Source: Nocardia paucivorans NBRC 100373 (lineage in GTDB: Bacteria > Actinomycetota > Actinomycetes > Mycobacteriales > Mycobacteriaceae). Taken from it: a stretch of DNA of 64,000 bases. The translations under genes were made by a program, and so were the position numbers. The notes beneath the pieces were generated by a model. The model was not told where the DNA came from, searched no databases, and was given only the letters and a program-made list of their open reading frames with translations. This document shows positions 15,474-23,712 of the stretch, piece by piece (the first letter of the stretch is position 1; every line of letters begins with the position of its first letter). Where the stretch lies: the NCBI RefSeq assembly GCF_000308675.1, contig NZ_BAGE01000058.1:1-64000 (forward strand). Reading direction: 5' to 3'.

Positions 15474-16415
15474 GTGGTTCTCGTGATCCTCACGGTGACA
15501 ATGAATCCCGCCTACGATGTGACCTACCGGGTCGAGCACTTCACGCGGGGACGGGCACATCGGGTCAATTCGGTCGAGCAACGTCTCGGAGGTAAGGGCA
15601 TCAATGTGACGCGGGTGCTCAACCAGCTGGGACGCTACACCCGCGCCACCGGATTCGCCGACCACGCCTTCGCCGCGGCTGCGGAATTGGAGATGCCGGT
15701 GGATTTCGTGCACGCCCTGCCGTGGGTACGACGCACGGTGGTGATCAGCGAATCGGATACCGGAACGGCGACCGCCCTGTGGGAACCGGGAGCGCGGGTG
15801 TCGAATCCGCACGCCGCCGAACAGTTGGCGGTGCGCGTGGCCGGGTTGCTGCCCGATATCGCCGGATTGGTGATCGCCGGTTCGCTACCGGGCGGAATCG
15901 ATGCCGAACTGCCCGCACGAATCGCCCGCACCGCGGTGGCCGCCGGGGTGCCCACCATCTGCGATCTCGACGGAGAGGCCTTGCGCCTGGCCGCCCGGGT
16001 GCCGGGTGTGATCCTCATCCCCAACCTCGCGGAACTGCACCAACTCACCAACACCCGTCCGCAGACACCGCAGGAGGTGGTTCGAGCGGTCCGGCCGCTC
16101 ATCGCGGCCGGAGTGCGCGCGGTGATCGTGACCCGCGGGGAGCTCGGTATGGTGGCGGTGACCGAAGGCCGAGCGTGGTCGGCCGGTCTGCCCGAACCGC
16201 TGGCCGGTAATGCCATGGGAGCGGGTGACGCGGCGACGGCGGCGGTCATCTCCGCGCTGGCGGCCGACGCCGAACCCGACTGGCCCACCCTGCTCACCGA
16301 TACGGTGGCGACCTCCGCGGCGGCGATCGTCATCCCGGTGGCCGGTGAGATAGACCGGCGGTTGCGGGAGCATCTCACACCCCAGGTGCAGGTCGAGGAA
16401 CTCGCCGTTACTTGA
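15474..16415 (+). CDS. PfkB-family sugar kinase (1-phosphofructokinase-like)
   Basis: The 313-residue protein has the PfkB fold of the 1-phosphofructokinase/tagatose-6-phosphate kinase branch: N-terminal TVTMNPAYDVTYRV, the glycine pair in RLGGKGINVTRVL, and the C-terminal catalytic motif NAMGAGDAATAA with the general base Asp. It should phosphorylate a sugar phosphate using ATP; the substrate is not determinable. The annotated GTG at 15474 has AGGA 3 nt upstream; a GTG at 15483 is an alternative. It follows the XdhC-like gene by 84 bp on the same strand. Its 3' end overlaps the ramB 3' end by 8 bp in convergent orientation. Confidence 0.85.
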   Translation: MVLVILTVTMNPAYDVTYRVEHFTRGRAHRVNSVEQRLGGKGINVTRVLNQLGRYTRATGFADHAFAAAAELEMPVDFVHALPWVRRTVVISESDTGTATALWEPGARVSNPHAAEQLAVRVAGLLPDIAGLVIAGSLPGGIDAELPARIARTAVAAGVPTICDLDGEALRLAARVPGVILIPNLAELHQLTNTRPQTPQEVVRAVRPLIAAGVRAVIVTRGELGMVAVTEGRAWSAGLPEPLAGNAMGAGDAATAAVISALAADAEPDWPTLLTDTVATSAAAIVIPVAGEIDRRLREHLTPQVQVEELAVT

Positions 16416-17814
16416 GAACGTAGGGGGAAACCGAACTTCGATGCTCGCTGATGTCGAGCTTCTTACCCAATGGGGGAAAGGCCCGCTGCGGGCAGTTGGC
16501 GCGATCGCAGACCCGGCATCCGGCCCCGATCGGGGTGGCCGTGGCCTCCCGTAGATCAATGCCATCGGCATACACCACCCGTCCCGCGTGGCGCAATTCA
16601 CAACCCAGACCGATGGCGAAGGTCTTGCTCGGCTGCCCATACCGGGTGGCGCGACGCTCCACGGTCCGGGCGACCCACAGGTATTTGCGGCCATCCGGCA
16701 TCTGCGCGATCTGGGTCATGATCTTGCCCGGGTAGGCGAAGGTTTCGTACACATTCCACAGCGGGCAGGTACCTCCGCTGGAGGAGAAGTGGAAACCGGT
16801 CGCCGACTGGCGTTTCGACATATTCCCCGCTCGGTCCACCCGGACGAACGAGAACGGCACCCCGCGCAGTTCCGGTCGCTGCAGGGTGGAGAGGCGATGA
16901 CAGATCGTCTCATAGCTCTGGGTGAAGAACGCCGACAGCCGTTCGATGTCGTAGCGGAAGTCCTCGGCCACCTCATGGAAGTAGGTATAGGGCAGCACCG
17001 TTGCCGCCGCGAAGTAGTTTGCGAGACCGAGCATGGCCAGTTTCTTGGTGTCGGAAGAAGCGAAATTCCCCTCTTCGACCAGTTTTTCCAATAACGGCCC
17101 ACATTCGAAATAGGAGAGCTCGGCGGCCAGTTTGAAGGCACGCTGTCCGCCCGAGAGGTGCGGGGCGATCTCCAGCGTCTGGCTTTCCGGGTCGTAGCGG
17201 TGCAGCACTCCTTCGCCGAGATCGATGCGCTCCACGATGCGCACCCCGTGCGCCCGTAACAGCCTGGGTATCTCGCTGTACAGGTCACCGCCGTGGAATC
17301 GGATACGGTTGGCCAGCTCCTCGGCGGCTGTGTCGAGTTCGTGGATGTAGTTCTGCCGCTGGTAGAAGTAATCGCGCACTTCCTCGTGCGGTTTACTGAT
17401 CGCCGCGCTCCCCGCGCCGTCGGCGAATCGGTCTTCTGTGGCGGCGGCCAGTTGGGCACTGGTATTGCGATAGCGATTGTGCATATTGACCAGGGCCCGG
17501 GCCATGCTCGGGTGCGCGGACACCATTTCCGCGATCTCCCGAGCATCGGCCTCGATACCCAGTTCCTGGTCCATCACCACTTCTTGCAATTCGGCTATGA
17601 GCCGGGTGTCGTCCTGCGGGGAGAAGAACGTCGCGTCGACGCCGAAGACCTCGCTGATCCGCAACAGCACCGGCACGGTGAGCGGACGCACATCGTGCTC
17701 GATCTGATTGAGATAGCTCGCCGATATCTCCAGCTGCTGCGCGAGGGCGACCTGGCTCAGCCCGCGCTCGGTTCGCAATTGACGTAACCGAGCACCGACG
17801 TATGTCTTGGCCAT
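16408..17814 (-). CDS. ramB: RamB-type acetate metabolism regulator
   Basis: The 468-residue protein has an XRE helix-turn-helix at residues 7-60 (GLSQVALAQQLEISASYLNQIEHDVRPL), an IrrE/ImmA-like middle domain, and the C-terminal short-chain fatty acyl regulator domain with clustered cysteines (GAGCRVCDRANCPQRAFPPLG). RamB in Corynebacterium and mycobacteria represses glyoxylate-cycle genes and itself. The HEXXH metal motif of active IrrE proteins is not present (the equivalent reads LAAELSYFE), as is usual for RamB. The gene lies near aceA, which has a RamB-like box, and 64 bp after the FadE5-like gene on the same strand, with a small palindrome immediately before the start codon. Confidence 0.92.
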   Translation of the reverse strand: MAKTYVGARLRQLRTERGLSQVALAQQLEISASYLNQIEHDVRPLTVPVLLRISEVFGVDATFFSPQDDTRLIAELQEVVMDQELGIEADAREIAEMVSAHPSMARALVNMHNRYRNTSAQLAAATEDRFADGAGSAAISKPHEEVRDYFYQRQNYIHELDTAAEELANRIRFHGGDLYSEIPRLLRAHGVRIVERIDLGEGVLHRYDPESQTLEIAPHLSGGQRAFKLAAELSYFECGPLLEKLVEEGNFASSDTKKLAMLGLANYFAAATVLPYTYFHEVAEDFRYDIERLSAFFTQSYETICHRLSTLQRPELRGVPFSFVRVDRAGNMSKRQSATGFHFSSSGGTCPLWNVYETFAYPGKIMTQIAQMPDGRKYLWVARTVERRATRYGQPSKTFAIGLGCELRHAGRVVYADGIDLREATATPIGAGCRVCDRANCPQRAFPPLGKKLDISEHRSSVSPYVLK

Positions 17815-17818
17815 TCGT

Positions 17819-17833
17819 CCAGTCTAGGACTGG
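17819..17833. promoter_or_regulatory. Palindrome immediately upstream of ramB
   Basis: CCAGTC-TAG-GACTGG is a perfect 6-bp inverted repeat whose edge is 4 bp before the ramB start codon. It lies in the 64-bp gap after the FadE5-like gene. It could be an operator or an RNA hairpin near the ribosome binding site. It does not resemble the RamB box. Confidence 0.4.
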
Positions 17834-17878
17834 ATTCACATCCTGCAATAGTGGAATTAACAGTAATTGGCCATCGGA

Positions 17879-19708
17879 TCAGAAGGCCTCCTCCGGCAAT
17901 TCCATGGCGTCGAGATCCAAGGCGGCGATGATGTCCTTGATACCGGTCAGGGTGGGCAGCACATTCCGCGCGAAGAACCGGGCCACCCCGACCTTGCCGG
18001 TGTAGAAGGCCCGATCGGCGGCCGAGACGTCCCCGTCCAGCGCGGCGGTGGCGATCTCGGCCTGCTCCAGCAAGCGCCAGCCGATGAGCAGATCACCCAC
18101 GGCGAGCAGGAACCGCACCGAACCGAGACCCACCTTGTACAGCTGGGCGGGATCGGACTGCGCACCCATGGCGTAACCGGTGAGCGCGAACGCCATCGCC
18201 TGAACATCTTCGAGGGCGGTGCGCAACAAGGCGCGTTCGGTGTCGAAGCGACCGGTGGCGGCATCCAGGAACGCGGTGATCCGCCCGGTGACGTAATTGA
18301 ACGCCACGCCCTGATCCCGCAGGATCTTGCGGAAGAAGAAGTCCTGCGCCTGGATGGCGGTGGTGCCCTCGTACAGCGAGTCGATCTTGGCGTCGCGGAT
18401 GTACTGCTCGATCGGGTAGTCCTGCAGATATCCGGAACCACCCAGGGTCTGCAACGACTCGGTGAGGTACTGGTAGGCCCGCTCGGAACCGACACCCTTG
18501 ACGATCGGCAGCAGCAGATCGTCCACCCGGTGCGCTGTCTCGGCATCCGCTCCCGACACCAGCTCGGCGACATCGGCGTTCTGATGGGCGGCGGTGTACA
18601 GATACACCGCGCGCAGGCCCTCGGCGTAGGCCTTCTGCATGAGCAGGCTGCGGCGCACATCCGGGTGGCGCATGATGGTGACGCGCGGCGCGGTCTTGTC
18701 CGTCATCCGGGTCATATCCGCACCCTGGACGCGCTGTTTGGCGTAGTCGAGTGCGTTCAGGTAGCCGGTGGACAGGGTGCCGCTCGATTTGACGCCCACC
18801 ATCATGCGCGCGTTCTCGATGACCTTGAACATCTGCGCGATGCCGTTGTGGGTGTCGCCGACGAGCCAGCCCTTGGCCGGAATACCGTGACCGCCGAAGG
18901 TCAGTTCGCAGGTGGGCGAGGACTTCAGCCCCATCTTGTGCTCGACATTGGTGACGAAGACACCGTTGCGCTCACCCAGTTCCAGGGTCTCGGGGTCGAA
19001 GTGGAACTTCGGCACATAGAACAGCGACAGTCCCTTGGTGCCGGTGCCGGCGCCCTCGGGGCGGGCCAGCACCAGGTGGAAGACGTTCTCGGCGGTGTCA
19101 CCCACATCGGCGCCCGAGATGAAGCGCTTGACCCCTTCGATATGCCAGCTGCCGTCCGGCTGTTCGATCGCCTTGGTGCGGCCGGCGCCCACATCGGATC
19201 CGGCGTCGGGTTCGGTGAGCACCATGGTGCCCGCCCAGTGCCGTTCGAAACCGGCTGCGGCCCAGTGCTTCTGCTGCTCGTTGCCGATCTGGTACAGGAC
19301 CGCCGCCATGACCGCGCCCATATCGAAGAAGGTCGCCGCCGGGTTCGCGCAGGTGATCATCTCGTTGACCGCCCAGGCCAGCGCGGCGGGAGCGGGGGTG
19401 CCACCCACCCCCTCGGGTAGGCCGAGCCGGTGCCAGCCGGCCTCCTGAATGGCCGACACGGTCTTGCGCAGCGGTTCGGGGACCTCGACGGTATGTGTCT
19501 GCGGATCGAAAGTGACCGGCTCCCGGTCGGCCGCGGCGAACGATTCGGCGACCGGCCCCTCGGCCAGACGCCGCACCTCGGCCAGGATATCGCGGGCGGT
19601 GTCACTGTCCAGATCGCCGTAGGCCCCGGAATCGAGCAGCTTGTCCAGTCCGAATACCTCGAACAGGTTGAACTCGATATCACGCACGTTCGCCCGGTAG
19701 TGGCCCAC
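17879..19708 (-). CDS. Acyl-CoA dehydrogenase, FadE5-like
   Basis: The 609-residue protein belongs to the long (about 600 aa) acyl-CoA dehydrogenases such as M. tuberculosis FadE5 (611 aa). It has the N-terminal extension DIEFNLFEVFGLDKLLDSG, FAD-binding segments MVLTEPDAGSDVGAG and KRFISGADVG, LGGSGYLQDYPIEQYIRDAKIDSLYEGTTAIQAQ with the catalytic Glu, and an additional C-terminal helical domain. It dehydrogenates acyl-CoAs in beta-oxidation, reducing FAD for transfer to ETF. GAGGAGG precedes the GTG start. It is upstream of ramB on the same strand, fitting the local fatty-acid and acetate theme. The paralogue number is by similarity only. Confidence 0.92.
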   Translation of the reverse strand: MGHYRANVRDIEFNLFEVFGLDKLLDSGAYGDLDSDTARDILAEVRRLAEGPVAESFAAADREPVTFDPQTHTVEVPEPLRKTVSAIQEAGWHRLGLPEGVGGTPAPAALAWAVNEMITCANPAATFFDMGAVMAAVLYQIGNEQQKHWAAAGFERHWAGTMVLTEPDAGSDVGAGRTKAIEQPDGSWHIEGVKRFISGADVGDTAENVFHLVLARPEGAGTGTKGLSLFYVPKFHFDPETLELGERNGVFVTNVEHKMGLKSSPTCELTFGGHGIPAKGWLVGDTHNGIAQMFKVIENARMMVGVKSSGTLSTGYLNALDYAKQRVQGADMTRMTDKTAPRVTIMRHPDVRRSLLMQKAYAEGLRAVYLYTAAHQNADVAELVSGADAETAHRVDDLLLPIVKGVGSERAYQYLTESLQTLGGSGYLQDYPIEQYIRDAKIDSLYEGTTAIQAQDFFFRKILRDQGVAFNYVTGRITAFLDAATGRFDTERALLRTALEDVQAMAFALTGYAMGAQSDPAQLYKVGLGSVRFLLAVGDLLIGWRLLEQAEIATAALDGDVSAADRAFYTGKVGVARFFARNVLPTLTGIKDIIAALDLDAMELPEEAF

Positions 19709-19899
19709 CGTGTCCTCCTCGACTTCACCACGGCCGCTCGGCCGCGCACTGACGGTTTAGACATCGTACGAATGCCTGGTGTTGCACACCACACCACCCC
19801 GTCATCGTGATATTCGTCCAGTTCACACCGCGTGGAAGCGGCCGCGCGCCCCGTGATCGCGCGGCCATGGGTGGGCACCGGCTCGAACCGGCCTCGGGT

Positions 19900-20760
19900 T
19901 CAGCAGCCCGGCTGCAATGGCCAGCACTCCGCCGGCCTCGTCGGGACGGGCGCGGTGACCTCGAAGGAGGGCGTGGTCGCGGCGGGTTCGGTATCCGATC
20001 CATCGGAGAACAATGTCGTGACGACCACGGCGAGGACCACGAGCATGCCGACTATTGCGGCCACCGTGACCAGCCAGCCCACGGTGGCCTGACCACGCGT
20101 GGGCTCCGGAACCCGCTCCTGCGGCAACGGTTTCACCCGTTCCGGTAGTTTCTCCGCGAAACCCGCATCCAACAGTTCGTCGCGCCCGGGCGCCCACCCG
20201 GTGAGCGCGGTGGTCGCGGCCCGCACCCGATCGGCGGTCCACCGAGGCTCACCGGGAGCGAAATTCTCCAGGTAGATCCGCAGTTCGACGGCATCGGAGA
20301 CATTACCCACCACAACATCCAAACCGGGACGCACATTGACCCGGGCCGGGCGCAGTACCGATCCGCGAAACGGCACCACGACCACCGCGCCGCACAAGGG
20401 CCCGGGGTCGAATCCGGTGCGCTCGAAGGCCCGCTCCACCTCGCGCACCGAGTTCTGCACCATGGTCGAGGGATCGGCGCCGAAGGCGAGATCCAGGTCG
20501 GCGTTCTCCGAACCGACCTTCCACCGCCCGTCCGTGGGTACCTCGAACACCCCACTCTGGCGCCGGCGGAAGCCGACCACCTCCACGACGGTAACGCCCT
20601 GGACGGTGAAGATCACCGCATCGATCTGCCTGGTTCCCCGCTCGGTGCCGACACGTAGGTCCACCATGGCCAGTCCGACCGTCGGAAAATTCCGGAGGCA
20701 TTCCACGAATTCTTCTTCGGCCGCGGTCAATTCCGCTCGATCGTCGACCTTCACCAGCAT
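19900..20760 (-). CDS. NERD-like protein with C-terminal membrane anchor
   Basis: The 286-residue protein starts with a nuclease-related (NERD)-like domain at about residues 10-130, recognisable from RQIDAVIFTVQGVTVVEVVGF, which matches the NERD pattern of an Asp followed by a beta strand ending in an E-x-K motif. Here the lysine position is Val62 (Glu60-Val61-Val62), so the catalytic set Asp47-Glu60-Lys is incomplete. A single transmembrane helix lies at about residues 226-251, followed by a Thr/Pro-rich outside tail with two Cys (AECWPLQPGC). AAGGGGAG lies before the ATG. Function is unknown; nucleic acid binding without cleavage is a possibility. The domain assignment is moderate. Confidence 0.75.
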   Translation of the reverse strand: MLVKVDDRAELTAAEEEFVECLRNFPTVGLAMVDLRVGTERGTRQIDAVIFTVQGVTVVEVVGFRRRQSGVFEVPTDGRWKVGSENADLDLAFGADPSTMVQNSVREVERAFERTGFDPGPLCGAVVVVPFRGSVLRPARVNVRPGLDVVVGNVSDAVELRIYLENFAPGEPRWTADRVRAATTALTGWAPGRDELLDAGFAEKLPERVKPLPQERVPEPTRGQATVGWLVTVAAIVGMLVVLAVVVTTLFSDGSDTEPAATTPSFEVTAPVPTRPAECWPLQPGC

Positions 20761-21361
20761 CGCGCGCTCCCCTTGCCGTGCGACGATGCGTTCTCACCCA
20801 CCACCCGACCCCCTTTCGAATAATGTCCCGGCAAAAGTTCTGGCACACCACCCATCCGGCCACTGTTCCGGCCGCGCTGCCCCCAGCGAACCATATCGGG
20901 GCGTTACCGCACAGCGATACGCACCGAAAGGCGCCGCCAGGTTCCGGGCATTCCCGAGATCGAGGGCCTCGTCGGCCACGAGGAGGTCGTTCCGGGAAAA
21001 TCACCCCCGAAGGAGCGGAAGAATTCGGCTTTGTCGCCTATATCCGTTCGGGGGAGGCGGCCGAGCGGGTCGTGCCGAAGTTCTATTCGTGGCGGGCGGC
21101 CGAGGTGGCGGGTTCCCGCGCTCGACGCGGCAGGGTGGGGCAGTGGGCATCGACGAGGACCGGATCGGGCCCGTAGGCGGCCCAGAGCTCAGCGCTCACC
21201 ACGTGCCCCCGACAGTCTCCTGGAGAATACGGGCGGGTTCGAGAATCCCGCTCGGTCTGCTTCCGCCGCCCCCGACGATACGTCACTCGGGGGAGGTGCC
21301 CCGTCGAAAAGGACCGCCCGCGAAGCTCATCGGGGGCGGCCTCGCGCCGAAGCGACCTGTT
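20761..21361. other. 601-bp region without a confident gene
   Basis: Several short frames exist on both strands but none has a convincing start, length and composition. A plus-strand stretch around 20999-21170 (ITPEGAEEFGFVAYIRS, then VVPKFYSWRAAEVAG) has a protein-like composition but no start, so it may be a gene remnant. A weak 6-bp hairpin (CCGCCC 21314-21319 / GGGCGG 21334-21339) lies after the ArsR gene and may end it. The promoter of the NERD-like gene should lie at about 20770-20830. Confidence 0.4.
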
Positions 21362-21772
21362 TCAGGCGTGGCGGCGTTTTCGATCGGTGGGCTTTTCTCC
21401 GGCCCGGGCGATATCGGCCGCTCGACGTTCCCTTTTACCGCGGGCGATTTCGGTGGCCAACGCCTCGAGCGGGCCGGTGAACTGTTCCAGCGGCGCCACC
21501 AACTCGGCGAGCCAGTAACGGGCGTTATCGATTCCGTCCGGATCGAGGGTGTAGATACGACGAGTGCCTTCCACCCGAACTCGTACGAGCCCGGCCTCGC
21601 GGAGCACCTTGAGGTGCTGGGATACGGCGGGCTGGGTGATCGGCACATCCTGCTGTACGGCGGCGACCAATGCACCCGCGGTCTGCTCACCGCTCGACAC
21701 CAACTCGAGGATCGCGCGCCGGACCGGATCGGCGAGGGCCTCGAAGACCCGTACCGGAGACGAACCGGGCAT
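21362..21772 (-). CDS. ArsR-family winged-helix repressor
   Basis: The 136-residue protein has the ArsR winged helix-turn-helix (VFEALADPVRRAILELV, then PAVSQHLKVLREAGLVRVR and a wing GTRRIYTLD) and a long basic C-terminus. There is no metal-binding cysteine motif, so it is not an arsenic sensor; it belongs to the group that pairs with SRPBCC/AHSA1 proteins. Its start overlaps the stop of the SRPBCC gene (TGATG), so both are translated from one mRNA. A perfect 16-bp dyad in front of the operon is the likely autoregulatory operator. Confidence 0.92.
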   Translation of the reverse strand: MPGSSPVRVFEALADPVRRAILELVSSGEQTAGALVAAVQQDVPITQPAVSQHLKVLREAGLVRVRVEGTRRIYTLDPDGIDNARYWLAELVAPLEQFTGPLEALATEIARGKRERRAADIARAGEKPTDRKRRHA

Positions 21773-22428
21773 CAGGACTCGGCGCCCTCCTCGGGCCTGG
21801 TGGTATAGAACGCCACGGTTCGCTCGCCGGCGGCCCGCGCGCTATCCGGATCCTCGCCGTCCCCGATAGCGGCCTCGGCCCATCCCGTGGCCGCCAACCG
21901 GATGAATGCCGTGCCCTGTGGGGTGTGCGGGAACTCCAGGCCCGCGGCGGGATCGACCGCTTCCCCGCTGTCCAGGTGCAGTCCGAGTCCGATGAGCGCG
22001 AGATCCCAGCCGACGCCCACGGCGCCGGGACCGAACCGTTCCCACATCTCGGGATCGACCGTCGCCTCGTGCACGAGTTCCAGGACGGTGCCGTCGTCGG
22101 CCGGTGTGAGACGAACCTCCACCCAGGACACCATCGGACCCATTTCCCAGGTCACCGCGAACCGTTTCGGTTCGTCACACTCCTCGACCACCCCATTGGC
22201 ATTGCCCTCGAGCTGGTATCGACCACCGACCCGCAAATCGCCGCTGATCGGCAGAAACCACCTCGGAATCCGTTCGGCGCTGGTGAGTGCGTCCCATAGA
22301 TCGGCCTGATCGGTGGGGTAGCTGCGACGGGCGATGGCGATCTTCGTCGGCACACCGTCGCGGGAGCCGGTGCGCACCTCTCGGGCGACCAGCCCCGCGG
22401 CGACCACAGGATCGACGGGCAGAGTCAC
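21772..22428 (-). CDS. SRPBCC (AHSA1-like) domain protein paired with ArsR
   Basis: The 218-residue protein has the START-like ligand-binding fold of the AHSA1/CalC group: KIAIARRSYPTDQADLWDALTSAERIPRWFLP, followed by beta strands GGRYQLEGNANGVVEEC, RFAVTWEMG and SWVEVRLTP, and a long C-terminal helix. Such proteins bind hydrophobic ligands; pairing with ArsR genes is common and suggests a small stress or ligand-responsive switch. The GTG start is preceded by AGGAGG at a spacing of about 7 nt. It is first in a two-gene operon with the ArsR gene. The ligand is unknown. Confidence 0.9.
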   Translation of the reverse strand: MTLPVDPVVAAGLVAREVRTGSRDGVPTKIAIARRSYPTDQADLWDALTSAERIPRWFLPISGDLRVGGRYQLEGNANGVVEECDEPKRFAVTWEMGPMVSWVEVRLTPADDGTVLELVHEATVDPEMWERFGPGAVGVGWDLALIGLGLHLDSGEAVDPAAGLEFPHTPQGTAFIRLAATGWAEAAIGDGEDPDSARAAGERTVAFYTTRPEEGAES

Positions 22429-22442
22429 GAGAACCTCCTTTG

Positions 22443-22458
22443 ATAAGTTTCAACTTAT
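22443..22458. promoter_or_regulatory. Operator dyad of the SRPBCC-ArsR operon
   Basis: ATAAGTTTCAACTTAT is a perfect inverted repeat (7-bp arms, 2-bp centre) 14 bp upstream of the GTG at 22428. It is AT-rich in a GC-rich setting, and resembles the 12-2-12 type sites used by ArsR proteins. Binding here would block transcription or translation start of the operon. Confidence 0.75.
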
Positions 22459-22505
22459 ATTAAGAGGTCGGACGGCCCGATACCACCCGAAGCGCGCGGG
22501 CCCGG

Positions 22506-22883
22506 TCAAACCCACTGGACCAGCTGGATGACTATTCCATTGGGATCTTCCGTCTGGAAATAACGTTCCCCCCATTCCTCGGTCTCGATGGGCGTGATGA
22601 TCGGTACCCCCGCCCGACACAGGCGCTCGTATTCGCCATCGATGTCGTCCACCACGAAGACGACCAGCAGCCCATCACCCGCACTGCCCGCCGCCTTGGC
22701 GGGTTTGAAGGTGGACAACCCGGTGCGCAGGTAGATGAGGTTCATCCCGGCGTCCTCGCGGGCCAACGAGACGAACCCGTCGGCCGACATCCGTTCGGTG
22801 AAGCCCAGATGATCGATGACGAACTGCGCCGACGCCCGCGGATCGGCGACATTGAGCGAGATGGCGGATTCGGTGATGCGCAT
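22506..22883 (-). CDS. VOC-superfamily (glyoxalase/bleomycin-resistance-like) protein
   Basis: The 125-residue protein has two paired beta-alpha-beta-beta-beta units typical of the vicinal oxygen chelate fold, with N-terminal ESAISLNVADPRASAQFVIDHLGF and C-terminal GERYFQTEDPNGIVIQLVQW. The conserved glutamate and glutamine metal positions of true glyoxalases are only partly present, so the enzymatic role is uncertain; it may be a ligand-binding or dioxygenase-like protein. GGGAG precedes the ATG by 7 nt. An 11-bp inverted repeat lies 19-57 bp upstream of the start. Confidence 0.85.
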   Translation of the reverse strand: MRITESAISLNVADPRASAQFVIDHLGFTERMSADGFVSLAREDAGMNLIYLRTGLSTFKPAKAAGSAGDGLLVVFVVDDIDGEYERLCRAGVPIITPIETEEWGERYFQTEDPNGIVIQLVQWV

Positions 22884-22901
22884 GAGATCTCCCGTGGTGT
22901 C

Positions 22902-22940
22902 AAACTCCGTACTTTGTACGCTCTACGTTGTACAGAGTTT
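22902..22940. promoter_or_regulatory. Inverted repeat in the VOC gene promoter
   Basis: AAACTCCGTAC (22902-22912) and GTACAGAGTTT (22930-22940) are inverted repeats with one mismatch around a 17-bp centre, which itself contains another TTGTAC. On the minus strand this forms a cluster of GTAC half-sites directly upstream of the VOC gene, suitable for a dimeric repressor of unknown identity. Confidence 0.5.
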
Positions 22941-23047
22941 TATTGGTGCAAGCACGGTGATCTGCTTCACAGACGCGCCGGAGGTCCGGTGAAATGTCCC
23001 GAACCGGTTCGGCGGATGGGGCGCTTGTGTCGAACCGATGCCCGGGC

Positions 23048-23593
23048 TCAGAACTCGTCGCGGCGAATGCGCAGGGCGGTAATGGTGGCGGCCAGGCCGT
23101 CGTACTGATTGACCAGCAGAACGATTTCGATCAGCCGTCGCTCGTCGTACCAAGCGGCCAGACGCTCCCAGGCGGCATCGTCGATATCGCGGGTCCGCAC
23201 CAGTTGGTCGACCGCGCCGAGCAGCGCCCGATGTTTGTCCGACCAACCGGGGGCATCCGGTCCGGAACGCACCCGGTCCAAGATTTCGGGCGTGACCCCG
23301 GCTCGACGTCCCAACCGGATGTGATGGTCCATCTCGTACGCACAACCACGCAGATGCGCCACCCGCAGGATCACGAGTTCGGATTCATGCCTGCCCAGCC
23401 GGCCACCCGGCATGAGTTTCCCCGAGAAATGCAGCCAGCCGCGAAACAACCCGCCGGCGCGACCGAGCGTGCTGAACAATTGCGCGTCCCCGGTACCGGC
23501 AACGCGCGAAAGAACCTTCCAGACAACCCAGTTCAACGGCCCCAGCTCACGCAGTCGACCAGGGAAAATACGTGGTTGCGCCGCCGAACCCAT
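23048..23593 (-). CDS. Carboxymuconolactone decarboxylase-family protein
   Basis: The 181-residue protein has the CMD/AhpD-like helical domain (HESELVILRVAHLRGCAYEMDHHIRLGRRAGVTPEILDRV). The usual AhpD CxxC motif is not present: a single Cys occurs in RGCAYEMDHH, giving the ExxxxCxYxxxxH arrangement of peroxidase-like CMD proteins. The start is the ATG at 23593, with GGAGAGG 8 nt upstream; the frame continues upstream without similarity. It may reduce peroxides or act on a gamma-carboxymuconolactone-like substrate, but the substrate is not known. It follows the deacetylase gene by 119 bp on the same strand. Confidence 0.87.
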   Translation of the reverse strand: MGSAAQPRIFPGRLRELGPLNWVVWKVLSRVAGTGDAQLFSTLGRAGGLFRGWLHFSGKLMPGGRLGRHESELVILRVAHLRGCAYEMDHHIRLGRRAGVTPEILDRVRSGPDAPGWSDKHRALLGAVDQLVRTRDIDDAAWERLAAWYDERRLIEIVLLVNQYDGLAATITALRIRRDEF

Positions 23594-23712
23594 CGGTACC
23601 ACCTCTCCAGCGATAAATTCTCGAAACCGCCGAGCACCGCCGGCGATGACGGTCGGTATCTCGAACCTACCGGTACCGAACCAGGTTCGGCGGCGCGCAC
23701 ACCGTAACGGGA

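Noticed and set aside
20778..21176. Plus-strand frame of 132 codons upstream of the NERD-like gene
   Set aside because: It starts inside the NERD promoter, has no ribosome binding site and a mixed composition. It is mentioned only as a possible remnant.
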